Assembly (NCBI GenBank): GCA_001899085.1
Contig: MKVB01000006.1
Span: 296,107 to 360,106, forward strand
DNA length: 64,000 nucleotides
From: Devosia sp. 66-14
GTDB lineage: Bacteria; Pseudomonadota; Alphaproteobacteria; Rhizobiales; Devosiaceae
Direction: 5' to 3'
A program made the translations under genes and the position numbers. Positions 8,133-16,291 of this stretch are shown piece by piece. The stretch's first letter is position 1; every line of letters starts with the position of its first letter. The notes under the pieces were generated by a model, which was not told the DNA's origin, did no database searches, and saw nothing but the letters and a program-made list of their open reading frames with translations.

Positions 8133-8618
8133 ATGATCGGCAATGCAGTTCGTCAGCTTGGGTCAGCAGCCATCGTCGCTGTTGGTCTCGCCCTCGGCAG
8201 CATGTCTGTCAGCCAAGCTCAAGAGGTAGACATGGCATCCCTTACGACCAATCCGCTCGGCATCGCAGCCATTCAGTCGATGGACGCGGCCTTTAACGAG
8301 AAGAACATTGAGAAGGCTATGAGCTTCCTCGCGGAGCCCTATATCCAACACAACCCGAAGGCTCCGAGCGGCATCGCTGCCGCACGTGCTGGTATGGAGA
8401 TGTTGGCCAAGGCGTTCCCCGACCGTCGCGTGGACTTTAAGCGCGTACTGGTCGATGGCGAATTGGTCGCGGTCCATTCGCACTACATCGATGTGCCCGG
8501 CGACCTCGGTCAGGCCGTGGTGGACATTTTCCGGTTTGAGGACGGCAAGATCGTGGAACACTGGGACGTTCACGAGGCGGTGCCAGAGAAGGCCGCAAAC
8601 GATAACACCATGTTCTGA
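8133..8618 (+). CDS. Secreted SnoaL-like (NTF2 superfamily) protein
   Basis: 161 residues with a cleavable signal peptide (hydrophobic core IVAVGLALGSMSVSQAQ, residues ~13-30), so probably periplasmic. The rest is an NTF2-like cone fold of the SnoaL-like polyketide cyclase/ester cyclase type: AFNEKNIEKAMSFLAEPYIQHNP, then DVPGDLGQAVVDIFRFEDGKIVEHWDVHE, the family C-terminal motif. These proteins often sit beside regulators and their enzymatic role is usually unproven. AGAGG Shine-Dalgarno. Likely controlled by the divergent HxlR. Confidence 0.85.
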   Translation: MIGNAVRQLGSAAIVAVGLALGSMSVSQAQEVDMASLTTNPLGIAAIQSMDAAFNEKNIEKAMSFLAEPYIQHNPKAPSGIAAARAGMEMLAKAFPDRRVDFKRVLVDGELVAVHSHYIDVPGDLGQAVVDIFRFEDGKIVEHWDVHEAVPEKAANDNTMF

Positions 8619-8756
8619 TACAGCGGCCGTGGAAACCTTCCTGTGGCGGTAGGCCCATAGGCCAGGCGGACGAGAACCAATTGCCCCGCGGCATTGGCGG
8701 TGCGATTGGGGGCCGACTTGCTGCTGCCGACTGCTTTGCGGAGATTACCTCATAAC

Positions 8757-10925
8757 CTAGAAATGCAGCCTGAACTCCAGGCTGGCCTGGGCCGCGAGGG
8801 ACTTGTTGGAGGACATACCGCCTTCGACATCGGCAATGACCGACCATCTGTCCGAGACCAGATGTTCGAACTGCATGCCGGCCGAGAGCCTGGCGGTGGC
8901 GCCCGAACTGGTGTCGAGGCTGATCGGGGTGCCGGCCAGCGAGCCGCTCACCACCTGATCGCCCACCTGCAGTGAACCATCGATACCCAGCCGCGGCGTC
9001 AGGCGCGTGACGGCTTCGGCGTCGCCGAACAGCACGAAGGGCATGGCGATCGAGGCCTTGGCCGTCAGCTGGTGAGCCTCCCGCGCAGCGATCGTCAGGT
9101 CGCCGGCGGAGCCGGTTTCGGAGTACCCGTCGAAGAACAGCCCGGTGTACCGGAGCGCCCCCCTGACTTTCACGGTCTGCCCACCCAGGTCGAGATCGTG
9201 ACCAAGGCCGATTTCGGGCGCGATGAAATAGCCGTTGTAATCGGCGAGCGCCGTCGTCACGCCCCCGAGCACGGTGTTGTCGAGTACGGTTCGCTCGCTG
9301 CTGTAGCGCGTGGCGCCCAGCAGCAGCGCGAGGTCCAGCGCAGACTGGTCGAAGCGATAGGTGCCGTAGATACCGGCAAAGCCGGCGTTGGCGGTCACGT
9401 CCGCGCCGTCAACGGCGGTCGCGCTCATGGCGCCGCCCAGCAGCAGCCCGGCGGTGTCCGACGAGGTGGTGGCGATATCGATCCCGGCCACCAGGCCGCC
9501 GATCCGGCTCGACGCCTGCCCTCCCGCTGCCAGCTCGAGCTGGCTGACCCCGCCGAACGCGTTCAGCCAGGCCCGCGGTCCGGCCGGTGCCTCGCCAGCG
9601 ACTGCGAAGGCCGCCGGGCCCTGGGGCGCGGCGTAGTAGCCAAGTGGCTCCGACGACATGGCGGCCGTGCTGCCTGCAGCGCGATTGCCGAGCGCGTTGA
9701 AGACACTGTCGAGCAAGGCATCGACTTCCGTGCCGGTGACCTCGATGGAAGACGCATCGGCGGTGACCACCTTGAGATTCGATGAGTCCACGGCCAGCAA
9801 CATGCCGTTGGCGTCGATGGTGCCCGGCAACGCCCCGGTGAAGGTCAGAGCCGTGCTGAGGCCGCGCTCGACGTCGAGCGTGCCCGACCCGGCGGCGCCC
9901 GGAGCGTAGTTTATCATGCCCTCGATCGACGACCCCGAGAGCAGGGTCAGGGTGCTTCCGGCGCCCTGGAAATCTATGGCGCGACTATTCGTACCTTCGG
10001 CAATGATGGTTCCGCTATTGATGACGATATCCCTGTCACCACCGGCGAATATGCCGATGGCGTTGTCGCCACGGGCCGCAATGGAACCGCTGTTCGTGAT
10101 TGTTCTGTCCGAGTAGCCACCATATGCGGCCACGCCAATGACCTCAGCGCCCGCGGCGCTGATCGATCCGATATTGGAGGCCTGCACGTGGCTGCCTTGG
10201 ATCTCCACGCCGTAGGACCAGATCCGGTTGACGGAAACGGTACCCGTATTTGTGATCATACCGCCGTCGCCCCAGACGGTCATGCCTCTGATGTAGTCGG
10301 CGTCGCCGATGATCGTACCGTTGTTGACGATGCTGGTGTTGGTTCCGTCGGCGCTGAGCAGGTACGCGCCCTCACTCGTCGAGGTAACCCTACCCTCGTT
10401 CCTGACGCTGGAATTGGCGCCGTAGATGGACATGGCGCCCGCATAGAAGGCACTCGTCGTGATCGTTCCGTAGTTGACGAGAGTGTCATTGCCGCCGTCG
10501 GCAACCATCGCGTCGCCGTAGCTTCCGGCGGTGCTGATGTCGCCGTAGTTCTCGATGACGTTGTTCCCGCCATAGGCCGTGATGCCGGCCGCGAAACCTT
10601 TGGTGGTCGACAGCGTGCCGTAATTGGTTATCCTGGCCCCGCCGCCGTACGACTGGATAGCCCGGGCAGCAAATCCGGTAGTGCTGATCATCCCGGAATT
10701 GACGATCACCGGCTGGGCTCCGTTAGCGACGATCGCCTGCATGCCATTGCCGGTCGTGGCGATCGTCCCACCCGCTTCAACGATACCGATGTCCGATACG
10801 CCATTCATGGTTTGTGTCGTGGTGACGGTCTGACCGTCTCCGACGGTGAAACTCTGGGCATAGCCTGCTGTCGCCATGGCGACCGAAAGCAGCGAAACCC
10901 CAGACATCAAACCCACCAAGCGCAT
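8757..10925 (-). CDS. Autotransporter (type Va) outer-membrane protein
   Basis: 722 residues. The start at MRLVGLMSGVSLL is chosen because it gives a signal peptide ending near GYAQ (residue ~23). The passenger (~25-380) is made of repeated N-G-T/S-I beta-helix turns (e.g. NYGTLST, NNGTIIG, NSGSIAA). The C-terminal ~275 residues (from GPRAWLNAFGG) form a 12-strand autotransporter beta-barrel ending LEFRLHF, with the terminal Phe needed for BAM recognition. No catalytic triad or adhesion motif is obvious in the passenger. The upstream noncoding leader is duplicated at 11531-11884. Confidence 0.93.
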   Translation of the reverse strand: MRLVGLMSGVSLLSVAMATAGYAQSFTVGDGQTVTTTQTMNGVSDIGIVEAGGTIATTGNGMQAIVANGAQPVIVNSGMISTTGFAARAIQSYGGGARITNYGTLSTTKGFAAGITAYGGNNVIENYGDISTAGSYGDAMVADGGNDTLVNYGTITTSAFYAGAMSIYGANSSVRNEGRVTSTSEGAYLLSADGTNTSIVNNGTIIGDADYIRGMTVWGDGGMITNTGTVSVNRIWSYGVEIQGSHVQASNIGSISAAGAEVIGVAAYGGYSDRTITNSGSIAARGDNAIGIFAGGDRDIVINSGTIIAEGTNSRAIDFQGAGSTLTLLSGSSIEGMINYAPGAAGSGTLDVERGLSTALTFTGALPGTIDANGMLLAVDSSNLKVVTADASSIEVTGTEVDALLDSVFNALGNRAAGSTAAMSSEPLGYYAAPQGPAAFAVAGEAPAGPRAWLNAFGGVSQLELAAGGQASSRIGGLVAGIDIATTSSDTAGLLLGGAMSATAVDGADVTANAGFAGIYGTYRFDQSALDLALLLGATRYSSERTVLDNTVLGGVTTALADYNGYFIAPEIGLGHDLDLGGQTVKVRGALRYTGLFFDGYSETGSAGDLTIAAREAHQLTAKASIAMPFVLFGDAEAVTRLTPRLGIDGSLQVGDQVVSGSLAGTPISLDTSSGATARLSAGMQFEHLVSDRWSVIADVEGGMSSNKSLAAQASLEFRLHF

Positions 10926-11243
10926 ATTCCGAACCCCCGATTGCAGAACCCCCGCGGCAACCTGCAGATACTGGGAAGACGTGCGGCGAGACCTTCTTTC
11001 GAGCCCGCGCAAAGCGGTCTGCGGGGCAAAGCTCTCCCGGCTCGTGCCCGTGTTCTCGCGAAAAGCGACCACGCGGCACTTCAGAAGGCTCTGTTCTCAT
11101 CAAGTCTCAGGAGCCCGGCTCGCGGCCGTAACAGGGGCTCTTACGCTCGTCCTCACCTGCCTGCATCGCCAGCCAGTGCTTCCGCCTTAGCGCGAAGAAC
11201 ATGAGGCCGCGATGGTGATCTGCGTTCAGGTACGTTTTTGCTC
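10880..11243. repeat. Autotransporter leader repeat, copy A
   Basis: About 360 bp covering the autotransporter signal-peptide codons and its whole upstream leader. It aligns nearly end to end with 11531-11884 at high but imperfect identity; shared blocks include GTACGTTTTTGCTC, CACCTGCCTGCATCG and GTCTCAGGAGCCCGGCTCG. Both copies are oriented for minus-strand transcription. Confidence 0.85.
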
Positions 11244-11316
11244 ACCGAAGGCCGGCGACGCGACATGCCCGGCATGCAGGCGCCGTCCTGTCGGCCGAGA
11301 ATCCGACCGCCCGCGT

Positions 11317-11451
11317 TCAGATAATGACGTGAAAGAGCTTCATCGCCACGAGCCAGGCCAGCCCGGCAACGATGAGCAACAGCGGGATGCCCCACCCCGA
11401 AGGAATACGCTCCAACTGGGTCAGCAGCCCGTCGCGCACGTGCCGGATCAT
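11317..11451 (-). CDS. Putative small single-helix membrane protein (44 aa)
   Basis: Frame starting MIRHVRDGLLTQLERIP followed by one strong membrane helix (IPLLLIVAGLAWLVAMKLF) and a short tail; positively charged residues precede the helix. Its ATG overlaps the stop of the signal-peptide remnant as ATGA. No other Shine-Dalgarno is visible, so expression would rely on coupling. It may be a real small protein or debris of the duplicated autotransporter region. Confidence 0.35.
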   Translation of the reverse strand: MIRHVRDGLLTQLERIPSGWGIPLLLIVAGLAWLVAMKLFHVII

Positions 11452-11576
11452 GCGCGCGGCAGATGGGGTTCGCGGGTGCGGAAAACCGGTACGGGCGCGA
11501 CGCCGTGGGAACGGGCCGCCGGCCCCACGGCGACCGACAGGAGCAAAACTCCGGACATCAGACTCACAGAACGCAT
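11448..11576 (-). pseudogene. Truncated autotransporter signal-peptide remnant
   Basis: 42 codons beginning MRSVSLMSGVLLLSVAVGP, clearly paralogous to the start of the autotransporter (MRLVGLMSGVSLLSVAMAT), then diverging into unrelated sequence and a stop. The preceding in-frame residues (QSGVRN) also match. It is the coding end of repeat copy B, with no passenger or barrel, so read as a broken gene; a short secreted peptide is not excluded. Confidence 0.7.
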
Positions 11577-11884
11577 ATTCCGCACCCCAGATTGCGCGAC
11601 CTCACAGCGAGCGGGAGAAGTTCGGACGAGGTGCCGGACTTTCCTTCGAGCCCCCCGCAGCGAGGCTACGTGGCCAAAAACTCTCCCGGCCCGTGCCCGT
11701 GTTTGCTCAAGCACGCGGCACCGTCGGAAGGTCCTGTTCTCTTGAAGTCTCAGGAGCCCGGCTCGCGGCCGCAACGGGGCTCTCGCGCTCGTCTTCACCT
11801 GCCTGCATCGTCAGCCAGTGCTTTCGCCTTAGCGCGAAGCACATGACGCCGCGATGGTGATCCGCGTTCGGGTACGTTTTTGCT
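11531..11884. repeat. Autotransporter leader repeat, copy B
   Basis: Second, diverged copy of the ~360-bp leader at 10880-11243, starting 46 bp after the stop of the winged-helix gene. Conservation extends through the noncoding part, not only the signal-peptide codons. Confidence 0.85.
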
Positions 11885-11929
11885 CTGCAGAGCCGTTCAA
11901 CCCCTGGAGTTCGGCTGCAACAAAGGCTG

Positions 11930-12850
11930 TCAGGCGGTGGCGCCAACCTCCGGACGCAGGTGGTGATTGAGGAAGGCCAGTGCGACCGCCACCCAGTCGG
12001 CGTGACCCTGGCGAAGCGCATAGGTGGGATGCGTCACGCCCTCGGTGACCGCGAAGAAACCCATCTCGACGCCAGTGGCAACGAGCTGCGACACTTGGCT
12101 TTTGGTGAGGGCGAACTGCTCGGCCACCTCCGAGCGGGTCGGATATGGAAGCTCCGCCATTTCGGCGGCCAGCAGCGACATGGCCAGCAAGGTGGCGCCT
12201 TCCTTGTGGCCGGAGAACTGCATGAAGCGGGGGACCAGCCTCGCAGGTTGAAGTCCGGCGTCGAACTCGCGGCCGGCGCTGCGGAAAAAGTGGATCAACA
12301 GGCGGAAATCGCTCTGGATCCGTTCGGTCAGCGACGGCCCGGGGATCAGCATATCGATCGCCACGGTCGCGGGCACCATCCACTGATAGGGAAACCTGAC
12401 CATCAGTTCGGTCGGGGCATAGAGCCGGCTGCGGCGATCCGACGGGTTGGGGGCGCGGGTCAGGAAACCAAGGTGCACGGCGAGCGCCAGGGTGTTCTTC
12501 AGCACCCGCGAGGTGACCTCGCCGCGTCTGCACACCTCGTAGAGTTCGCCATAGGTCAGCGCACCGCTGCCGCCACTGGCGAGGCTTTCCGCCCAGAGCG
12601 GGAAGAAGAAATTGACCACCCGGAAGCGGTCCTCGTTGGCGATCAGCTTGCCGTAGGGCCGTGCCGCCTCCCTGAACGCCACCATGTCCCGGGTGTAGCG
12701 TTTGACCGCGCTCTCGAAACTCGGCAGCGCCTTCAAGGCATCGGCCTCGGCCAGCAGCTCGGCTTCCGTTCGAATGGGGGCGAGCGGCGGAGGTTCGTAT
12801 CCGGCGACGTGCCAATCAGAATGCGGCGATGATGCTGCGGTGCGTGCCAT
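11930..12850 (-). CDS. Orphan winged-helix protein
   Basis: 306 residues, cytoplasmic, no membrane segment. Two segments look like winged-helix DNA-binding units: LTYGELYEVCRRGEVTSRVLKNTLALAVHLGFLTRAPNPSDRRSRLY (~residues 98-145) and TRSEVAEQFALTKSQVSQLVATGVEMGFFAVTEG (~residues 238-271), each with a MarR-like 'd.R.r.y' or wing-like end. Between them lies a helical domain. No family recognised with certainty. Located upstream of the duplicated autotransporter leader on the same strand, so it may regulate that region, but that is inference. Confidence 0.7.
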   Translation of the reverse strand: MARTAASSPHSDWHVAGYEPPPLAPIRTEAELLAEADALKALPSFESAVKRYTRDMVAFREAARPYGKLIANEDRFRVVNFFFPLWAESLASGGSGALTYGELYEVCRRGEVTSRVLKNTLALAVHLGFLTRAPNPSDRRSRLYAPTELMVRFPYQWMVPATVAIDMLIPGPSLTERIQSDFRLLIHFFRSAGREFDAGLQPARLVPRFMQFSGHKEGATLLAMSLLAAEMAELPYPTRSEVAEQFALTKSQVSQLVATGVEMGFFAVTEGVTHPTYALRQGHADWVAVALAFLNHHLRPEVGATA

Positions 12851-12999
12851 TCAGTTGGCCTCTTTTGTCAGTCTGCGTTTCACCCGAGCAGCCTCGGCGA
12901 AAGCGCCGTCGAGATACCGCTCCCCGGGAGGAGCCTCGACATGCAAACGTCTCCTCACGCGTAGCGTTCCCCCGCAACCCATTGAGCGAGCGTGCATAG

Positions 13000-13015
13000 C
13001 TTGCCGCGCGGCAAG
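13000..13015. terminator. Palindromic hairpin downstream of the tad genes
   Basis: A 16-nt perfect palindrome (CTTGCCGC/GCGGCAAG) 16 bp after the tadE stop at 13031. It lacks a T-run, so termination is uncertain; it may be an mRNA 3'-end stabiliser. Confidence 0.35.
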
Positions 13016-13030
13016 CGGGCAAGGCGCCGA

Positions 13031-13462
13031 TCAAGCCTGGTTGGGGAAGCAGGCGGTGACGGAAAGTTCGGGTCCGGTGGCAAGGGCGGTGATGAACTCG
13101 GGGACCGCGCTGGTGAAGGCGTAGGTGATGCGAACCGACGAGAAACCGGCGATGCCATGACAACTGGTCGAGGGGCTCAAGGTGATGTTGGCGGGCTTCA
13201 GCTCGACGGCGAAGGCGCGGGCCGCGGCGATCAGCTGAGTCCGCGTGGCGGTGGCGCTGTAGGCGCCGGCACTGGCGCACTGGGTCTGCACGATCCCCAT
13301 GCAGCGGGCCGTTTCGTTGGCCAGCGACTGCATGGCCTGACGGGTCCACATCAGCCGGCCATACTCGATGGTGCCGAAAAGCAGCAGCAGCAGCGGCACC
13401 GCGACGATGGCGAATTCGACGGCGCTGGCGCCGCGCTGGTCGGCAATGAGGCGGATCATCAT
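13031..13462 (-). CDS. TadE-family pseudopilin
   Basis: 143 residues, with a single N-terminal hydrophobic helix preceded by the TadE signature DQRGASAVEFAIVAVPLLLLLFGTIEYGR (G-x-x-A-V-E-F-A near residue 11), the site cut by TadV-type prepilin peptidases. The C-terminal part has paired Cys (C54/C62, C101). These minor pseudopilins assemble with Flp pili at the cell envelope. Start codon overlaps the upstream gene's stop as ATGA. No TadA ATPase, TadB/C or RcpA lies in the window. Confidence 0.85.
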   Translation of the reverse strand: MMIRLIADQRGASAVEFAIVAVPLLLLLFGTIEYGRLMWTRQAMQSLANETARCMGIVQTQCASAGAYSATATRTQLIAAARAFAVELKPANITLSPSTSCHGIAGFSSVRITYAFTSAVPEFITALATGPELSVTACFPNQA

Positions 13463-13998
13463 TTGACCTGCACCATCGAGCGGATGGTCACCATGCCCTC
13501 GGGGACGATGCCGTAGGTCGAGAACATCGGGGTGAAATCCTTGCCCGTGGACATCAGCACGAAGCGGCCGGCTTTGCTGCCGTCGTCACAACTGGCGCCG
13601 CAGGTCTTGGCTGCTCCCCAAGCGAGGTTGGCGACCGTGCCGGTGGGGCACCAGCATTTGTCGGCATCGGCGGCAGTGCCGCCGCGCTTCACCGCGCCGC
13701 TGGTGCGCCGGTAGGTGGAGCCATTGTTGATCGAGAGATCGAGATCCTGATCGGCCGGAACAAGCACGGCCAGCCGGTCGGCAAGCGCCACGCCGCCACT
13801 GGCCGAGACGTTGTCGGCGGAAACGATGGCATAGTTGGTGATGGTCGAAAGCGATTGCTCGAGCTGCAGGCGGGCCCACAGGGTCATACCGAAATCCACC
13901 ATGCCGGCGAGGATCAGCAGCATCACCGGCGCCAGCAGGGCGAACTCGACGCCCGACGTGCCACGCTGGTCGCGGCCGAGTGGGGGGTGCCGCCTCAT
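13459..13998 (-). CDS. TadE-family pseudopilin, second copy
   Basis: 179 residues with the same signature, DQRGTSGVEFALLAPVMLLILAGMVDFGMTLW, near residue 10, then a soluble domain containing four closely spaced Cys (CWC, TCGASC around residues 115-137). Start at MRRHPPLGR, overlapping the tadG stop as ATGA and ending in another ATGA overlap with the next gene, so the three are translationally coupled. The family is clear; the specific role is not. Confidence 0.83.
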   Translation of the reverse strand: MRRHPPLGRDQRGTSGVEFALLAPVMLLILAGMVDFGMTLWARLQLEQSLSTITNYAIVSADNVSASGGVALADRLAVLVPADQDLDLSINNGSTYRRTSGAVKRGGTAADADKCWCPTGTVANLAWGAAKTCGASCDDGSKAGRFVLMSTGKDFTPMFSTYGIVPEGMVTIRSMVQVK

Positions 13999-16073
13999 TG
14001 AACCAGCGTCACCTTGCCGCCGCCGCCGGTGGCGCCCATGGCGCATTCCGACGCCAGCGTGGTGCCGCCGGCGAGGGTAACGGATGAGCCGATCAGTTGC
14101 AGGCACGAGGTGCCGCCCGAAACGCCGGCGCCGCCGGTCATGCTGATGGCGCCGTTGGGGAAGTAGAACACGCCGCTGATCTTGCCGTTGGTGCCTCCCT
14201 CGGCGAAGGTCGCCCCCTTGGTGTTGGCGGCGCTGATCGGGCCGATCACCGCGAACTTGGCGGTATCGCCGCTGTCGGGCGCGGTCAGCGTGATGTTGCT
14301 GTAGCCGGCGGCGACGCAGAACGCCTGGTTGAGACAACTGCCCGAGCCGGGTGTGGCCTTGCCGGAGATGACGATGGTGACGCCGATGGCCTGCACCGAA
14401 ATGGTGTAGCCGTTGCAGGGCGAGCCACCACCGCCATTGGCGCCAAGGGCGTAATAGCCATCGATGGTGTAGACCCCTGCCCCCATGATGACGGCGCCGG
14501 CGACGTTGAAATTGCCCTTGATGTCGTGCTGCGGGGCGGCGCTGATGACGAGACAACTGCCGCCGCCGCTTGGGGCGCTCAGGTGCCCGGCGAGCTGGAA
14601 CACGTTGCCGGTGCCCAGGGCGTCGGACAGATAGGTCTTGGACCCGCCGCCCAGGCTCAGCGCATCGCCCGTATTGGCGGCGCCGATCTGGAAGCTGTTC
14701 TGGGTGCTGTCCTTACCCAGGTAGAGCGTCGAGCCGCCGGTGTTGCTGACGCCCGCGGCCAGCTTGAACACGCTGGGCCCCGGGATGGTCAGGGTGCTGG
14801 TATTGCAGATGCTGAACAGGCCGGTGCCGTTGCAGGTGGTGGTATTGGCGCCGATCCAGAAGCTGCCGGCGCCGAAGCTGGTGGTGGTGCCGCCGCCGGT
14901 GACGATACCCTTGGCGATCTCGAAGGTGCCGGCCCCGAAGGTCGTGGTGGCGCCGCCGCCGGCGATCAGGCTGCCGCCGAGCTTGTAGGTGCCGGCGCCA
15001 AAGCTGGTGGTGCCGTTGGTGGTGATGTTGCCGACGACATTGTACTTGCCCGGGCCGAAGGCCACCGTGGCGCTGGTGGTGATCGAGCCGCTGAAATTGT
15101 AGGTCGTGGTTGCCGAGCCGGTGGTGTTGAAGTTGAGGTTGATGCCGCCGCCAAGCGTCAACGTGCCGAAATTGTAGGTCCCGCCGTTCGGGCAGGTGAG
15201 CGTCCAGGTGTTGCTGGCGAAACTCGCGGTGCAGCCGATGGTGGTGGCCCTTGATTTCGTCGTGGCCTGATCCCAGCCGAACTCGATGCTGGTGCCGGCG
15301 GGCACGGTCGGGACGCCCGGACCGGCTGGACCGGTCATGGCCGCCACCGTCGCGATGCGGGCATTGGCGGACGCCACACCGGCATTGCCGGCAAACGGGT
15401 CGGCGGTCGCTACCTTGGTGATCGCCGAGGCGGTAATGCCGCTGCAGGGCTGGGAGGGTGCAGCCGCGGAGTTGTAGCTCACCGCCTTGGCCGTGATCTT
15501 GGTGCCGCACGGCACCGTGATGGTGTTGTTCGACGAAACGGCGCAGTTGCTGGCGGTGACCGAGGTGCCGCCGCTGAGCGTGACGCCGCTCTTGGCGCCA
15601 TCGAGCGCGAGGATGCATGCCGCCGAAGCGCCGCCGACCTGGGCGTAGGCCGTGGTGACGATACCCAGCGTCGCGGGAACGCCGAGGATGGGGGCAAGAT
15701 AGAGCGGCTGCTGGACGTCGACGCGCGCTTCCACCGCCTGGCTCGAGGACGATCGGGGCGATGGGCCCAGCCGCATGGTGATGCTGGCGGGGTTGAGCCC
15801 GTTGACCTTGGCCACCCGTTGGCCGGCGGCCAGCATTGCCGCCTGGGAACTGGTGGCGCTGTAGACGAGCGCCCCGGAATAGGCCGCCATGTCGGCGATC
15901 CGCTGGTTGCGGCCCTGCACCACCAGACCGTGACCATACTCGGCGGCCAGGGCCGCAAACCCGAGCAGGATGGGCAGCGTCACCGCAAAGATGATTGCAA
16001 CATTGCCCGAAGTCGCCGCGCCGAAGTGCTGGAGACGGCGGCCCAAAGCTCCCTTCAGGGACGGCCAATCCAT
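13995..16073 (-). CDS. TadG-like envelope protein with Gly/Thr repeats
   Basis: About 692 residues. Start taken at the ATG (MDWPSLKG) because GGAG lies 6 nt upstream; an in-frame GTG 18 bp earlier is possible. The N-terminal TadG_N segment GNVAIIFAVTLPILLGFAALAAEYG is followed by QRIADMAAYSGA, typical of Flp-pilus TadG. The middle (~residues 260-450) consists of repeated Gly/Thr-rich units such as TTFGAGTFEIAKG and TSFGAGSFWIG, suggesting a beta-solenoid. Family members are membrane-anchored and act in pilus assembly or adhesion. No VWA MIDAS motif was found, unlike canonical TadG. Confidence 0.78.
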   Translation of the reverse strand: MDWPSLKGALGRRLQHFGAATSGNVAIIFAVTLPILLGFAALAAEYGHGLVVQGRNQRIADMAAYSGALVYSATSSQAAMLAAGQRVAKVNGLNPASITMRLGPSPRSSSSQAVEARVDVQQPLYLAPILGVPATLGIVTTAYAQVGGASAACILALDGAKSGVTLSGGTSVTASNCAVSSNNTITVPCGTKITAKAVSYNSAAAPSQPCSGITASAITKVATADPFAGNAGVASANARIATVAAMTGPAGPGVPTVPAGTSIEFGWDQATTKSRATTIGCTASFASNTWTLTCPNGGTYNFGTLTLGGGINLNFNTTGSATTTYNFSGSITTSATVAFGPGKYNVVGNITTNGTTSFGAGTYKLGGSLIAGGGATTTFGAGTFEIAKGIVTGGGTTTSFGAGSFWIGANTTTCNGTGLFSICNTSTLTIPGPSVFKLAAGVSNTGGSTLYLGKDSTQNSFQIGAANTGDALSLGGGSKTYLSDALGTGNVFQLAGHLSAPSGGGSCLVISAAPQHDIKGNFNVAGAVIMGAGVYTIDGYYALGANGGGGSPCNGYTISVQAIGVTIVISGKATPGSGSCLNQAFCVAAGYSNITLTAPDSGDTAKFAVIGPISAANTKGATFAEGGTNGKISGVFYFPNGAISMTGGAGVSGGTSCLQLIGSSVTLAGGTTLASECAMGATGGGGKVTLVQ

Positions 16074-16207
16074 GCCAAACTCCGGTAACACAAGGAGATT
16101 TGAGCCAACGACAATCGGCTTAACAAATCCCTACCAGCCGGATCACGAAGCTGTAGGGGAGCCACGGCGTGGCTGCATGACGCGGGCGCCGGCCATGTTC
16201 AGCCCTC

Positions 16208-16247
16208 TTGACCAATGTCGTTATAACGTCATAACTCTATAACGTCA
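16208..16247 (+). promoter_or_regulatory. Promoter/operator region of the amino-sugar operon
   Basis: TTGACC at 16208-16213 is a candidate -35. The perfect palindrome CGTTATAACG at 16219-16228 lies behind it, and TATAACGTCA occurs twice (16222-16231 and 16238-16247, 16 bp apart). The arrangement suggests a repressor site over the spacer and start region; the operon's own GntR regulator is the obvious candidate. The -10 box cannot be fixed. Confidence 0.5.
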
Positions 16248-16291
16248 GTCGGGCACGGAGCCCGCCTGGCGCGCACAGGGAGAATTCAAAC

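Noticed and set aside
14097-15254. 385-residue plus-strand frame inside tadG
   Set aside because: Low-complexity Gly/Ala-rich shadow of the Gly/Thr repeats on the other strand.
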